The notes under the pieces: generated by a model
Told to the model about the DNA's origin: nothing
The model's input: the letters and a program-made list of their open reading frames with translations, nothing else
Databases searched by the model: none
Assembly: GCF_024707545.1 (NCBI RefSeq)
Contig: NZ_CP062229.1
Span: forward strand, 4,321,501-4,385,500
DNA: 64,000 nt
Source: Mesorhizobium onobrychidis
Lineage (GTDB): Bacteria; Pseudomonadota; Alphaproteobacteria; Rhizobiales; Rhizobiaceae
Direction: 5' to 3'
Position numbers and translations under genes: made by a program
Part shown: in pieces, positions 1-8,485 of the stretch
How positions within the stretch are numbered: position 1 is the first letter of the stretch
Layout of the letters: each line of letters starts with the position of its first letter

Positions 1-655
1 CCCGGACCTCAAGCTCAACGCCATCGCGCTCGAATTCCCAGGCATAGAGCCCGCCACTGGTGGTCTGGCGGTAGTTTGCGCAGTTGTGCTCGCTCAGATC
101 ACGCGGCGTTTGCGGAACTTTTCGCTTGGCAAAGTAGGATGGGGAGCCGACCACCGCCATGCGGATATCCGGGCTGACCCGAACCGATATCATATCCTTC
201 TGTACCTGCTCACCCAGGCGAACGCCGGCATCAAATCTTCCGGCGACGATATCCGTCAGGCCTTCATCAACACTGATCTCGACCGCAATGTCCGGATACT
301 CCGGCAGGAGTTTCACAAGCGCGGGCCAGAGCACCATTCTGGCGGCATGCCGGAAGGTCGTGATGCGGATCGTGCCGGCCGGCTTGTCGCGAAGTGCAGT
401 GAGCGCGGCGACTTCGCTGTCGATATGGTCGAATGCCGGGCGCAGGCTATGAAGCAGCCTTTCTCCAGCATCCGTCAAAGACAAACTGCGCGTCGTTCGC
501 GCGATCAATCGCAGTCCGAGCCGTTCTTCCAGCATGCGGACGGAATAGCTCAGAGCGGACTGGGAAAGGCCGAGCTTCGCGGCCGCACGTGTGAAGCTTC
601 CCTCCTCGGCAACCGCGATGAACGCGGCGAATTCACTGAAGTCGCCCTTTCTCAT
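1..655 (-). CDS. LysR-family transcriptional regulator (partial, 3' end outside window)
   Basis: The first 218 residues of a LysR-type regulator are visible; the stop codon lies left of the window. The start is the ATG at 653-655. Residues about 18-40 form the winged helix-turn-helix (AAAKLGLSQSALSYSI), followed by the linker helix and the beginning of the periplasmic-binding-protein-like effector domain (IRITTFRHAARMVLWPAL near residue 95). The gene is divergent from the iorAB-like molybdenum hydroxylase genes starting at 775, with 119 bases between the starts, so by the usual LysR arrangement it probably controls them and itself. The inducer is unknown. Family assignment is secure; the target is inferred. 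Confidence 0.9.
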   Translation of the reverse strand, partial: MRKGDFSEFAAFIAVAEEGSFTRAAAKLGLSQSALSYSVRMLEERLGLRLIARTTRSLSLTDAGERLLHSLRPAFDHIDSEVAALTALRDKPAGTIRITTFRHAARMVLWPALVKLLPEYPDIAVEISVDEGLTDIVAGRFDAGVRLGEQVQKDMISVRVSPDIRMAVVGSPSYFAKRKVPQTPRDLSEHNCANYRQTTSGGLYAWEFERDGVELEVR

Positions 656-677
656 TTATAAATCCCATTTCTAACTT

Positions 678-706
678 CATGCAAATTATAGCAGCTAATT
701 AGCATG
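678..706. promoter_or_regulatory. Candidate LysR operator between lysR and the iorAB-like genes
   Basis: Two 11-bp arms, CATGCAAATTA (678-688) and TAATTAGCATG (696-706), form an inverted repeat with 10 of 11 positions matching and a 7-base spacer. The right arm also overlaps the perfect palindrome GCTAATTAGC (694-703). The site is AT-rich, unlike its surroundings, and lies in the only spacer between the divergent genes. LysR regulators bind dyads of this general size; binding itself is inferred. Confidence 0.55.
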
Positions 707-774
707 CCCGTCCTCCGCTATTTGCTCTCCAACACCACACGTTGCGGCATCGGCAAACGGACGAGGACGAGTTC

Positions 775-1254
775 ATGGCATACGATCTCAACGTCAACGG
801 CGAGCAGCGCAGCGTCGAGGTAGATGGCGATACGCCGCTGCTCTGGGTTATCCGCGACGTGCTGGGAATGACCGGCACCAAGTACGGATGCGGCATTGCG
901 CAGTGCGGCGCCTGCACCGTCCACATCGATGGCGAACCGGCCCGGTCCTGCCAGACTCCGGTCGACAGCGTCGGCAGCTCCACGGTCACGACGATCGAGG
1001 CGATCCACAATACCCCGAGCGGCCTCAAGGTTCAGAAGGCCTGGCAGGATCTCGACGTGGTGCAGTGCGGATACTGCCAGTCCGGGCAGATCATGTCGGC
1101 GGCGGCTCTGCTGTCCGAGAAATCCAACCCGACGGATGCCGACATCGACGAGGCCATGTCGGGCAACATCTGTCGCTGTGGCACCTATGTCCGCATTCGC
1201 GAAGCGATCAAGTACGCCGCGAAGCTCGACGGCAACGCGAAGCAGGGGGGCTGA
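775..1254 (+). CDS. [2Fe-2S]-binding subunit of a xanthine dehydrogenase-family molybdenum hydroxylase (isoquinoline 1-oxidoreductase alpha type)
   Basis: This 159-residue protein is the small electron-transfer subunit of a two-subunit molybdenum hydroxylase. A plant-type [2Fe-2S] cluster is expected at C39, C44, C47 and C59 (motif CGIAQCGACTVH). The second, helical-domain cluster is expected at C98, C101, C133 and C135 (CGYCQSGQ and NICRCGTY). Length and domain order match IorA-like proteins. I chose the ATG at 775 because the protein then begins directly in the ferredoxin fold; an upstream in-frame start at 742 would add 11 unrelated residues. The stop is followed two bases later by the start of the large subunit, so the pair is co-transcribed. 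The substrate cannot be read from the sequence; quinoline-, isoquinoline- or aldehyde-oxidising roles are all possible. Confidence 0.9.
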   Translation: MAYDLNVNGEQRSVEVDGDTPLLWVIRDVLGMTGTKYGCGIAQCGACTVHIDGEPARSCQTPVDSVGSSTVTTIEAIHNTPSGLKVQKAWQDLDVVQCGYCQSGQIMSAAALLSEKSNPTDADIDEAMSGNICRCGTYVRIREAIKYAAKLDGNAKQGG

Positions 1255-1256
1255 AA

Positions 1257-3437
1257 ATGTATAAGGAGAATCGTTCATCCAACGCATTGCCCGTTGAGAC
1301 GCAATTGACTAGGCGTTCATTCCTGCGCGCCGGCGTTGCTGCCGGAAGCGGGTTGTTAATTTCCATCAATGCTCCGATGTTCGGTGCGGACAGCGCTGCT
1401 GCCGCTGACAAATCGGCGGCCGATTTCGCACCTGGTGCTTTCATCCGGATCGACAAGACCGGCCGGGTGACGGCGATCATTTCGCAGGTCGAAATCGGGC
1501 AAGGCATTCAGACGGCACTACCCATGCTGATTGCCGAAGAACTGGAAGTTGAAACCGCTCAGATTATCGTGGAACAGGCGCCGCCCAATGACGCCCTCTA
1601 TGCCAATCCGATGACGGGTTTTCAGAATACAGGCGGGTCCAACTCCGTTGGAGCCTTCTACGAGCCCTTCCGGCAGGCCGGCGCCTTGGCGCGCACGATG
1701 CTCGTTGCAGCGGCAGCAGAAACGTGGAGCGTTGATGCGGCCAGCTGCCGGGCTGAAAAGGGAACGGTAATTCACGACGCGACCCAGCGGACCATTTCCT
1801 ATGGGGATCTGACGACCAAGGCGGCTACGCTGCCGATGCCGGAGAAGGTCGCGCTGAAGGATCCCAAGGATTTCAAGATCATTGGAAAGTCGCTGAAGCG
1901 GCTAGATTCTGTCGACAAGACAACCGGCCGAGCCCGGTTCAGCATAGATTTCACAATGCCGGGCCTGAAGATCGCGATACCCCAGGCTTCGCCTGTCATC
2001 GGCGGCAAACTGGCCGGCATGGACGAGAAGGCCGCACTTGCCGTCGCTGGTGTTCGCCAAGTCATTCGTTTCGACGATCTCGTGGTGGTGGTTGCCGATC
2101 ACACGGGCGCGGCTAGAAAGGGGCTTGAGGCTCTCAACCCGCAATGGAGCGGTGGCGCTGCAACATTTTCGACGGCCCAACTCGTGAGCGACCTTGACAA
2201 CGCGATCGCCGGTGACGCGGTCGTCGCAACAAACGAGGGCGACGTCGCCACCGCTATGTCCGCCGGAGCCAAGACTTTGGAGGCTCGCTATCAATCGCCA
2301 CTGCTCGCCCACGCCACGATGGAGCCAATGAGTTGCACGATCTGGAACTCCGAGAACGGCTGTGAGGTCTGGGTCGGTTCGCAAGTTCTAACGCGTGCGC
2401 AGGCGGCGGTCGCCGAAGCCATGGGGCTTCCCGTGGAAAAGGTGACAGTCCACAACTTCCCTATGGGCGGTGGCTTCGGTCGCCGCCTGGAAACCGACTA
2501 TGTCGTACAGGCGGCACGGATCGCCAAACAAGTTTCCTTCCCTGTAAAGGTCATCTGGACTCGCGAAGAGGACTTCCGGAACGACTATTTCCGTCCCGCC
2601 TATGTGGACAAGCTTTCGGCGAGCCTTGATGCGGATGGGGCGCCGACGGGCTTTTCGCATCGCGTCGCTGGGTCGAGCATCATGGCGCGTTGGGCCCCGG
2701 CTTGGTTCAATAAGGGTTTGGATCCGGATAGTGTCGACGGGGCTGCCGGGCAATACAAATTCGCTAATGTGCTTACCGAGTATAGCCGTTCGGAACCCGC
2801 AGCGGGCCTGACGACCGGCTGGTGGCGGGGCGTTGGGGTGACCCATAATTCCTTCCCCGTCGAGGGCTTCATCGACGAGATGGCCGAAGCAGCGGGCAAG
2901 GATCCGGTTGCCTTCCGCAGAGAGCTGCTGACAGAGTCGCCCCGGGCTCTGGGAGTCCTGAACCTTGTCGCTGAAAAGGCCGGCTGGGGCACCCCCCTGG
3001 ATAAAGGACGGGCACGTGGTGTGTCGGTGATCCATCTGTTCGGTACGCATGCAGCGCAAGTGGCAGAAGTCTCGCTCAACGACAACGGCGAGATCCGACT
3101 TGACCGGGTCTTCTGCGCAATCGACTGCGGAAGAGTAGTCAACCCGACCGGTGCCAAGGCTCAGATTGAGGGGGGCATCATCTTCGGGGCCAGCGCGGCA
3201 CTCTATGATGCGATCGAGATCGAGAGCGGACAGGTCGCACAGACCAACTTCGACACCTACCGGGTCATGCGGATCGACGAGGCGCCAAAGATCGAGGTCT
3301 TTTTTGTCGACAATGATCAGCCACCCACCGGGACTGGCGAGCTTGGTACTGCGGCAATAGGAGCGGCAATCGGCAATGCAGCCTCCGCGCTGCTGGGCAA
3401 ACGGATCCGCAGCCTTCCGGTTGTGACTACCGCGTGA
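1257..3437 (+). CDS. Molybdopterin-binding large subunit of a xanthine dehydrogenase-family oxidoreductase (isoquinoline 1-oxidoreductase beta type)
   Basis: This 726-residue catalytic subunit carries the molybdenum cofactor. The N-terminus has a twin-arginine signal (TRRSFLRAG, arginines near residues 19-20) followed by a hydrophobic stretch and alanine-rich cleavage region, so the folded holoenzyme is probably exported to the periplasm. Family motifs include VEIGQGIQTALPML, the glycine-rich cofactor loop GGGFGRRLE, CAIDCGRVVNP and the C-terminal TGTGELGT, whose glutamate corresponds to the catalytic base of the xanthine dehydrogenase family. The ATG at 1257 is two bases after the small-subunit stop; longer in-frame readings run through that gene and lack family similarity. 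No cytochrome subunit follows, so the electron acceptor is unclear. Cofactor-synthesis genes mobA, mobB and moaA lie about 20 kb away. Confidence 0.9.
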   Translation: MYKENRSSNALPVETQLTRRSFLRAGVAAGSGLLISINAPMFGADSAAAADKSAADFAPGAFIRIDKTGRVTAIISQVEIGQGIQTALPMLIAEELEVETAQIIVEQAPPNDALYANPMTGFQNTGGSNSVGAFYEPFRQAGALARTMLVAAAAETWSVDAASCRAEKGTVIHDATQRTISYGDLTTKAATLPMPEKVALKDPKDFKIIGKSLKRLDSVDKTTGRARFSIDFTMPGLKIAIPQASPVIGGKLAGMDEKAALAVAGVRQVIRFDDLVVVVADHTGAARKGLEALNPQWSGGAATFSTAQLVSDLDNAIAGDAVVATNEGDVATAMSAGAKTLEARYQSPLLAHATMEPMSCTIWNSENGCEVWVGSQVLTRAQAAVAEAMGLPVEKVTVHNFPMGGGFGRRLETDYVVQAARIAKQVSFPVKVIWTREEDFRNDYFRPAYVDKLSASLDADGAPTGFSHRVAGSSIMARWAPAWFNKGLDPDSVDGAAGQYKFANVLTEYSRSEPAAGLTTGWWRGVGVTHNSFPVEGFIDEMAEAAGKDPVAFRRELLTESPRALGVLNLVAEKAGWGTPLDKGRARGVSVIHLFGTHAAQVAEVSLNDNGEIRLDRVFCAIDCGRVVNPTGAKAQIEGGIIFGASAALYDAIEIESGQVAQTNFDTYRVMRIDEAPKIEVFFVDNDQPPTGTGELGTAAIGAAIGNAASALLGKRIRSLPVVTTA

Positions 3438-4111
3438 GCGATCGATCTGTCTTTCCAGAATGGCAGGGTTCTGAAGGTCTCAGGGCAGGGCGTTCGGCAT
3501 CTCCAGAGGGGACCGAAAGCAACACAAGCAGGTTGTCGACAATCTAACAAGGACGATTGTCGGGATTCTGGTGGGACGCGCTTCGGGACCGGGTGCTGAT
3601 GCGTGCGGATGAGAACGCAGACCACGTCGGTGGGCGTGGAAGTCGCCTTTCGCGATTCAGCAGCGGTCTCCTCCGAGGGTCGTTCGTAGGAGTTCATTCT
3701 CAAAGCAAGGCTTGGTCGTCGCTGCCTTTCGTGTGTACCACGTGTGCATTGAGAAGTGAAATGTAGCCAAAAGGCTTGGCGGTGCGGCGGCTTAATCGTA
3801 AGTTTGGCTACGCTTCCATCGGTCTGCTGCATCGCAGTTCGATCAGGCGCCCCAACTTGCGTACTCGGGATCCAAACCGAATGTCCGCTCATGGTAGCGC
3901 AAAGCCGCCTGTTGCCTCTGCACCAACGGTGTCCGCTTTTGGGGATGGACGCGATAATTTCAATGACCGCCTTGCGGCGCAAATCGGACGTTGGCCACGT
4001 CCGACTCCAAGGGTGCCGTATGCGGTCATCACGCGGGTCCGCAATGGACTGGAATTTTACCATCTGAACCGGAACGAACAGGCAATGACTCGGGCCATTG
4101 AGGTACATTCA
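3438..4111. other. 674-base stretch without a recognisable gene
   Basis: Short open frames occur on both strands, but none has a plausible ribosome-binding site, sustained G/C third-position preference or a motif I recognise. It separates the convergent iorB-like and TPP-enzyme genes and probably holds decayed sequence. I saw no convincing terminator. Confidence 0.5.
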
Positions 4112-5695
4112 TCAAACTCGGGCCTCGATTAGAAACGGCCCATGGCGCGACAAGGCCGCGTCAAGCAGCGTACTGAACGTCTCGCAGGTGGTGGCAACTG
4201 CTGCCTCGACTCCCAAACCGCGCGCAAGGGAGACCCAATCGATTGGGGGATTATCGAGATCGAGCATTCGTTGAGCATTTGTCCCGATGGAGGCGACCCC
4301 CACGTTACGCATCTCGGCGTGGAGGATGGCGTAAGTCCGATTCGAGAAGATGATCGTCGTCACGTCGAGATGCTCGCGGGCTTGCGTCCAAAGCCCCTGC
4401 ACGGTGTACATGGCGCTCCCGTCGGCCTGGAGATTAATTACCTTTCGATCCGGGCACCCGATAGCAGCACCAGTTGCCAGAGGGATGCCGTCACCGATGG
4501 ATCCTCCCGTCGGCGAGATGAAGTCATGTGGAGCCGCAAAGGCGGAGAGCGCGAAGAACCGTCGGCCAGAGGTAATCGCCTCCTCGCATATGACGGCGTT
4601 CTCGGGAATTTTGTGCGCCACAATAACCGCAACCGCATCGTCGGTCAGTTGTGCAACTGGATAGCCTTCGTTCCCATTTGGCGTGATCAGTTGCAGCGAC
4701 TGCGTTCGCTTCACGCCGAGCTCGTCATGCAGTGCTTCCAGCGCTCCCTTCAAATCCTCGCCGTGCTTGGCCAAGGTCAGGACCGTACAACCATCCCGAA
4801 CCAGTCTGCCGGGCTTTCCGGGGTACGCGAAGAACGCCACCGGTTCCGGCGCGCCGACAAGAACTAGCAGGTCGACGTCCTTCAAGACTTCGAGCGCCAA
4901 GTCGATCGGATAAGGAATGCGCACCGGAGCGACTCGCCCGAGGCCACGCTGAGTGTGGGCTACCAACACTTCGTTGAAGAGCCGAACGTCGCACGCAATC
5001 GCGATCCGGCCTGCGATTGTAAGAGCGTCGGCGCGCGCAGCGGTTCCGCCGACAACCATTGCGACGCGCCCCGGATTGGCGCGGATGGCGCTTGCCACCG
5101 CTCGCACCGTTTGAGGATCGGGCGCGCGAGGTGCGTCGATCGATATCTTTCGCGAAGGCGAAGGCGTGGCAACTTCTCCCCACGCGGCATCGGCAGGCAG
5201 AATCATCGTTGCAACTCCTGGCGGCGACAACGAGGCACGATAGACCGCCTCAGCCGTAGGGCCGACATCCAGGGAACCGTTGACGCGACGCACCCAATTC
5301 GACATCGGCGCTGCCAGTCCTTCGATGTCCGTGGTCAATGGCGCGTCGAGCGGAAGGTGATAGGAAGCATGGTCACCCACGATATTTATCATCGGTGTGC
5401 GAGCGCGGCGGGCGTTGTGCAAATTGGCCAGCCCATTGGCCAGCCCTGGTCCTGTGTGAAGCAAGGTTGCGGCGGGGCGACCGGTCATTCGTGCGTAGCC
5501 GTCGGCAGCGCCGGTGACCACGCCCTCGCTGAGACCGAGCACGCATCGCAATTCGGGCTTGCGATCCAGCGCAGCAACGAAATGCATTTCAGAAGTTCCC
5601 GGATTGGCGAAGCATACAGTCACATCATTCGCCAAAAGCACTTCAGCGAGGACATCCGCCCCATTCATACGAACCGCTTGACTGTCTGCCCTCAC
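4112..5695 (-). CDS. Thiamine pyrophosphate-dependent enzyme, acetolactate synthase/benzoylformate decarboxylase-like
   Basis: This 527-residue protein has the three-domain layout of TPP-dependent 2-keto-acid enzymes. The N-terminal pyrimidine-binding domain contains the activating glutamate in GLSEGVVTGAADGYARM (E57). A central Rossmann-like domain spans about 190-330. The C-terminal pyrophosphate-binding domain has GGSIGDGIPLATGAAIG and then QADGSAMYTVQGLWTQA leading to IIFSNRTY. The usual GDG...NN cofactor motif here reads ADG...SN, which is tolerated in some relatives. Such proteins are often labelled acetolactate synthase large subunit but no regulatory subunit is nearby, so a decarboxylase or carboligase on another keto acid is as likely. 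The ATG at residue 9 (5671) is an alternative start. It stands alone, convergent with the iorB-like gene. Confidence 0.82.
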   Translation of the reverse strand: MRADSQAVRMNGADVLAEVLLANDVTVCFANPGTSEMHFVAALDRKPELRCVLGLSEGVVTGAADGYARMTGRPAATLLHTGPGLANGLANLHNARRARTPMINIVGDHASYHLPLDAPLTTDIEGLAAPMSNWVRRVNGSLDVGPTAEAVYRASLSPPGVATMILPADAAWGEVATPSPSRKISIDAPRAPDPQTVRAVASAIRANPGRVAMVVGGTAARADALTIAGRIAIACDVRLFNEVLVAHTQRGLGRVAPVRIPYPIDLALEVLKDVDLLVLVGAPEPVAFFAYPGKPGRLVRDGCTVLTLAKHGEDLKGALEALHDELGVKRTQSLQLITPNGNEGYPVAQLTDDAVAVIVAHKIPENAVICEEAITSGRRFFALSAFAAPHDFISPTGGSIGDGIPLATGAAIGCPDRKVINLQADGSAMYTVQGLWTQAREHLDVTTIIFSNRTYAILHAEMRNVGVASIGTNAQRMLDLDNPPIDWVSLARGLGVEAAVATTCETFSTLLDAALSRHGPFLIEARV

Positions 5696-6132
5696 GTGCG
5701 CCCCCCGATGATCTCACCACGGGCATCTTTGCATGTCTTCGCGGATCGTCCAGAATAAGTTTTGCTGATCCGCGAAATCGAGCGCTGGCACACCCCGAAA
5801 CACAAATCCCCATAGCTCACTGCGTGCGGGCCGCGGGTTCCTGCATGAGAGACTTTCGTACGCCTGACGGCACCCGAAACCCTTCAGCATTGCAGTCATT
5901 CCGACGGTCGCGTCCATTCCTCAAAAGCGGACGGCAACAGACAGCTTTGCGCCAGAAGGCAGACAACTTCCCGAGTTCAGCGAGGATCGCAGAACCCGAT
6001 TTGATGCCGTCGATGAAGCACAACGGCGACGAACCGGGAGAACGCCCGATGACCCGACATAGACCGATTGCACGCAGGACCGTGCCACGCCGGCACCGGC
6101 CAACCGGATGGTCTGTGGCCGGTGCCGTGGCG
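5696..6132. other. Gene-free stretch between the TPP enzyme and an IS remnant
   Basis: No frame here has a recognisable motif or consistent coding character. It may belong to the decayed mobile-element region that continues to about 7.1 kb. Confidence 0.45.
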
Positions 6133-6513
6133 CTTGCCGCCGACGAGTTCATCCACCGCTTCCTGCTCCATGTCCTGCCGCGTGGGTTCCACCGCATCCG
6201 TCACTATGGGCTGCTCGCCAGCTCCGCCCGCAAGCCAGCCTCGCACTCGCGCGCGAACTGCTGAACGTCGCTCCGCCGCCCGAATACGACACTCCGGAAG
6301 AACCGGCTGACGTCCGCCCGCCTTGCCCTTGCTGCGGCGGACGCATGGTCATCATCGAGACGTTCGAACGGCGGACGCAGCCGCGCGCGCCACCGGACAC
6401 CTGTCGCGACCTTCCGCATGGGGTGCGGTTGGCGTGTCGAGGAAGCGGCTTCCGGGCGATGCCGCAGAGCCTGTCGCAGTCATTCCGATGGTATTGGTGT
6501 GCATGACGACTGG
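6133..6513 (+). pseudogene. C-terminal fragment of an IS91-family transposase, inverted relative to its middle part
   Basis: On the plus strand the sequence encodes LAADEFIHRFLLHVLP, then GFHRIRHYGLLASSARK, continuing after a frameshift near 6230 with ALARELLNVAPP and the zinc-knuckle-like CPCCGGRMVIIETFER, to about 6397. This is the C-terminal third of IS91-type rolling-circle transposases. The matching middle part lies on the opposite strand at 6514-6801. Reversing 6133-6513 puts LAADEF directly after the AMT at which the other piece ends, so the element was probably one gene broken by a local inversion. The frameshift shows it is inactive. Confidence 0.75.
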
Positions 6514-6801
6514 CGTCATGGCGCGCTGGCGCTCGACACCATCGCGGCGATAGTCCTTGTAGCGGAAGGTGACTCCAGCCTCGTCGAAGGCGATCAGGCG
6601 GCGGTTCGAGATGGCGACCCGGTGAGTGTAGCGCGACAGGTAGGCGAGCACCGCTTGGGGTCCGGCGAAGGGCGGCTTGGCATAGACCACCCAGCGCTTG
6701 CTGCGAACAGGCTTCAGATGACGCAGGAAGGCCCGACGGTCGGCCAGGTGCGCCGCCGATCCGAAGAAGGCGAGCCGCGTGATCGGAGCATCGGTCGACA
6801 A
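6514..6801 (-). pseudogene. Central fragment of an IS91-family transposase
   Basis: The minus strand reads ITRLAFFGSAAHLADRRAF, then WVVYAKPPFAGPQAVLAYL, SRYTHRVAISNRRLIAFDE and VTFRYKDYRRDGVERQRAMT, ending at 6514. These are the conserved core motifs of IS91-family (Y2, HUH-type) transposases. The N-terminal part with the metal-binding and paired tyrosine motifs is absent, and beyond 6514 the frame continues into unrelated residues because the downstream segment is inverted. It cannot produce a working transposase. It lies in a gene-poor interval next to dusA. Confidence 0.78.
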
Positions 6802-7110
6802 GATAGCGATGGAAAGTTCCTTTCGTTGAAGGGAACTCCATGGTCAGATCAGGTGCATCACCACCCAAAGCCTAAAATGATCACGCGACCGCGCCGCTCG
6901 CACCCTCCCGCGAAGCGGGTTCGTGCATGGGCGCAAAGCTGCCGTTCAACAGACGCTGTGAGAAAGACCGGATTGGGCCAAAGCAGCCGTCGAGTGATAT
7001 CCAAAACGCTCCAGGAATGGACGCCCGGCAAGGCGTTCAGACGTCGTGGTGTTGATCAGCACAAAATGATTTCTTGTCGTCACAGTCAATGCTGAGCGCT
7101 ACAGCTGCAC
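6802..7110. other. 309-base gene-free stretch
   Basis: No supported gene or clear structured element. It lies between the transposase fragment and the PrtN-like gene and probably belongs to the same eroded accessory segment. Confidence 0.45.
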
Positions 7111-7383
7111 TCAGTTCCAACCGCTCATCTGGGAGAACTCCCTCTGGGCCACCTGTCTGCGCCTATCAATGTAGTCTGCCAAATCCTGCAAATGGACACC
7201 CTTGGCACATTTCTGACTTGTTTCTATTCGCATGAGCGGCAGGGCAATGTCGCCTGAACTGAGCTTGCGAAGAAATTTCGGGAGCGTCAGGTGCGAAAAG
7301 AAATCGCGACGGACCTCATCGAGCGGAATGATGGCCTTACCATTGTATTGTGCCATGAGCAGAAAAGCGGTGTTGAGTGACAT
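7111..7383 (-). CDS. PrtN-family (pyocin activator-like) DNA-binding protein
   Basis: This 90-residue protein matches the PrtN family, named for the activator of pyocin genes in Pseudomonas. It opens with FLLMAQYNGKAIIPLDEV, continues with RRDFFSHLTLPKFLRK and the strongly conserved SQKCAKGVHLQDLADYID. In Hyphomicrobiales such small proteins typically occur in prophages and genomic islands, where a role in activating or excising the element is plausible but unproven. It is transcribed away from dusA, whose start lies 103 bases beyond its own. Together with the transposase debris to its left this suggests the edge of an integrated element. The surrounding sequence is more AT-rich than the core genes, consistent with acquisition. 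Confidence 0.8.
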   Translation of the reverse strand: MSLNTAFLLMAQYNGKAIIPLDEVRRDFFSHLTLPKFLRKLSSGDIALPLMRIETSQKCAKGVHLQDLADYIDRRRQVAQREFSQMSGWN

Positions 7384-7485
7384 TGATGGTTACGCTTTGA
7401 AAAATAGAATGAAATGAGTCACATATCATAGAGGCCGGCAATGTCAGTCGGTCCAATCTCAGTGTGGTTTAAAAACTGTGGATAA

Positions 7486-8481
7486 ATGATTGAAAAATAT
7501 ATGAAATTCGCCGTTGCGCCGATGATGGATTGGACGGACCGGCATTGCCGGTTCCTCCATCGCCAGTTAACGCGCCGGGCATTGCTCTACACCGAGATGG
7601 TCGTGGCCGACGCGGTCATCCACGGCGCGCGCGAGCGCTTGCTCGGCTTCGATGGTACCGAACATCCGGTCGCGTTGCAGCTCGGCGGCTCCGATCCGCA
7701 GAAGCTTGCCGAGGCGGCCCGCATCGGCGAGGCCTTCGGCTATGATGAGATCAACCTCAATGTCGGCTGCCCGTCAGACCGCGTCCAGTCGGGTACGTTC
7801 GGCGCCTGCCTGATGAAAGCACCAGTTCTGGTCGCCGATTGCGTCGCGGCGATGAAGGCTTCTGTCAGCATTCCCGTCACCGTCAAATGCCGCATCGGCG
7901 TCGACGAGCAGGATCCTGAGCCGGCGCTCGATGCGCTGGCGGACGGGGTTTTCGCGGCCGGCGCCGACGCGCTGTGGGTGCATGCCCGCAAGGCGTGGCT
8001 GGAAGGGCTGAGCCCGAAGGAAAACCGCGACATCCCGCCGCTCGACTATGGTCGCGTGTATCGGCTGAAGGCCAAAAATCCAAACAAATTCATTGGTATC
8101 AACGGCGGCATTCAGTCCGTTGAAGAAGCGCTTCACCATCTTGATCATGTCGATGGTGCCATGCTTGGCCGCGCCGCCTATCACACGCCGGGCATTCTGG
8201 CAGGCGTCGACGCCGCGTTTTACGGCGGCAAACCCAACACGTTCGATTTTGCCGCGCTGATCGATGCGATGGCGGATTATGCGGCGCGCCATATCGAGCG
8301 AGGCGGGCGGCTTGGCCATGTCACCCGTCACATGGTCGGCTTGTTCCATGGCCTGCCCGGTGCGCGCCGCTACCGGCAGATCCTTTCGACCGATGCGACC
8401 ACGCCCGGCGCCGGACCGGATGTGCTGAAGGCGGCTTTCGCTGCAATCGATTTCGGCGGGACGGACGCCGAAGCGGCCTGA
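7486..8481 (+). CDS. dusA: tRNA-dihydrouridine synthase A
   Basis: This 331-residue FMN enzyme reduces specific uridines in the tRNA D-loop using NADPH. The TIM-barrel motifs are clear: FAVAPMMDWTDRHCR at the N-terminus, NLNVGCPSDRV, the catalytic cysteine in SGTFGACLM (C108), VTVKCRIGVDE, FIGINGGI and MLGRAAYHTP. Two starts are possible: 7486 (MIEKYMKF) or the ATG at 7501. Neither has a good Shine-Dalgarno sequence and the bases just upstream are unusually AT-rich. The 5' end of dusA is a documented integration site for islands and prophages, and the PrtN-like gene upstream fits that, so the first few codons may be supplied by an element. The 3' end meets the aspartic protease gene convergently with 4 bases between. 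Confidence 0.95.
   Translation: MIEKYMKFAVAPMMDWTDRHCRFLHRQLTRRALLYTEMVVADAVIHGARERLLGFDGTEHPVALQLGGSDPQKLAEAARIGEAFGYDEINLNVGCPSDRVQSGTFGACLMKAPVLVADCVAAMKASVSIPVTVKCRIGVDEQDPEPALDALADGVFAAGADALWVHARKAWLEGLSPKENRDIPPLDYGRVYRLKAKNPNKFIGINGGIQSVEEALHHLDHVDGAMLGRAAYHTPGILAGVDAAFYGGKPNTFDFAALIDAMADYAARHIERGGRLGHVTRHMVGLFHGLPGARRYRQILSTDATTPGAGPDVLKAAFAAIDFGGTDAEAA
7520..7550. other. Possible island attachment site within the 5' end of dusA
   Basis: The codons for PMMDWTDRHCR sit where dusA-specific integrases are known to recombine. Upstream sequence is AT-rich with a PrtN-like gene; downstream is ordinary core coding. I found no second copy of this core in 1-7485, so the left end is outside the window, mutated or absent. 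Exact att boundaries cannot be set from here. Confidence 0.35.
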
Positions 8482-8485
8482 CTGT

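Noticed and set aside
888..1256. N-terminal extension of the molybdenum hydroxylase large subunit
   Set aside because: The in-frame sequence before 1257 overlaps the iron-sulfur subunit gene in another frame and lacks similarity; the twin-arginine signal starts after 1257.
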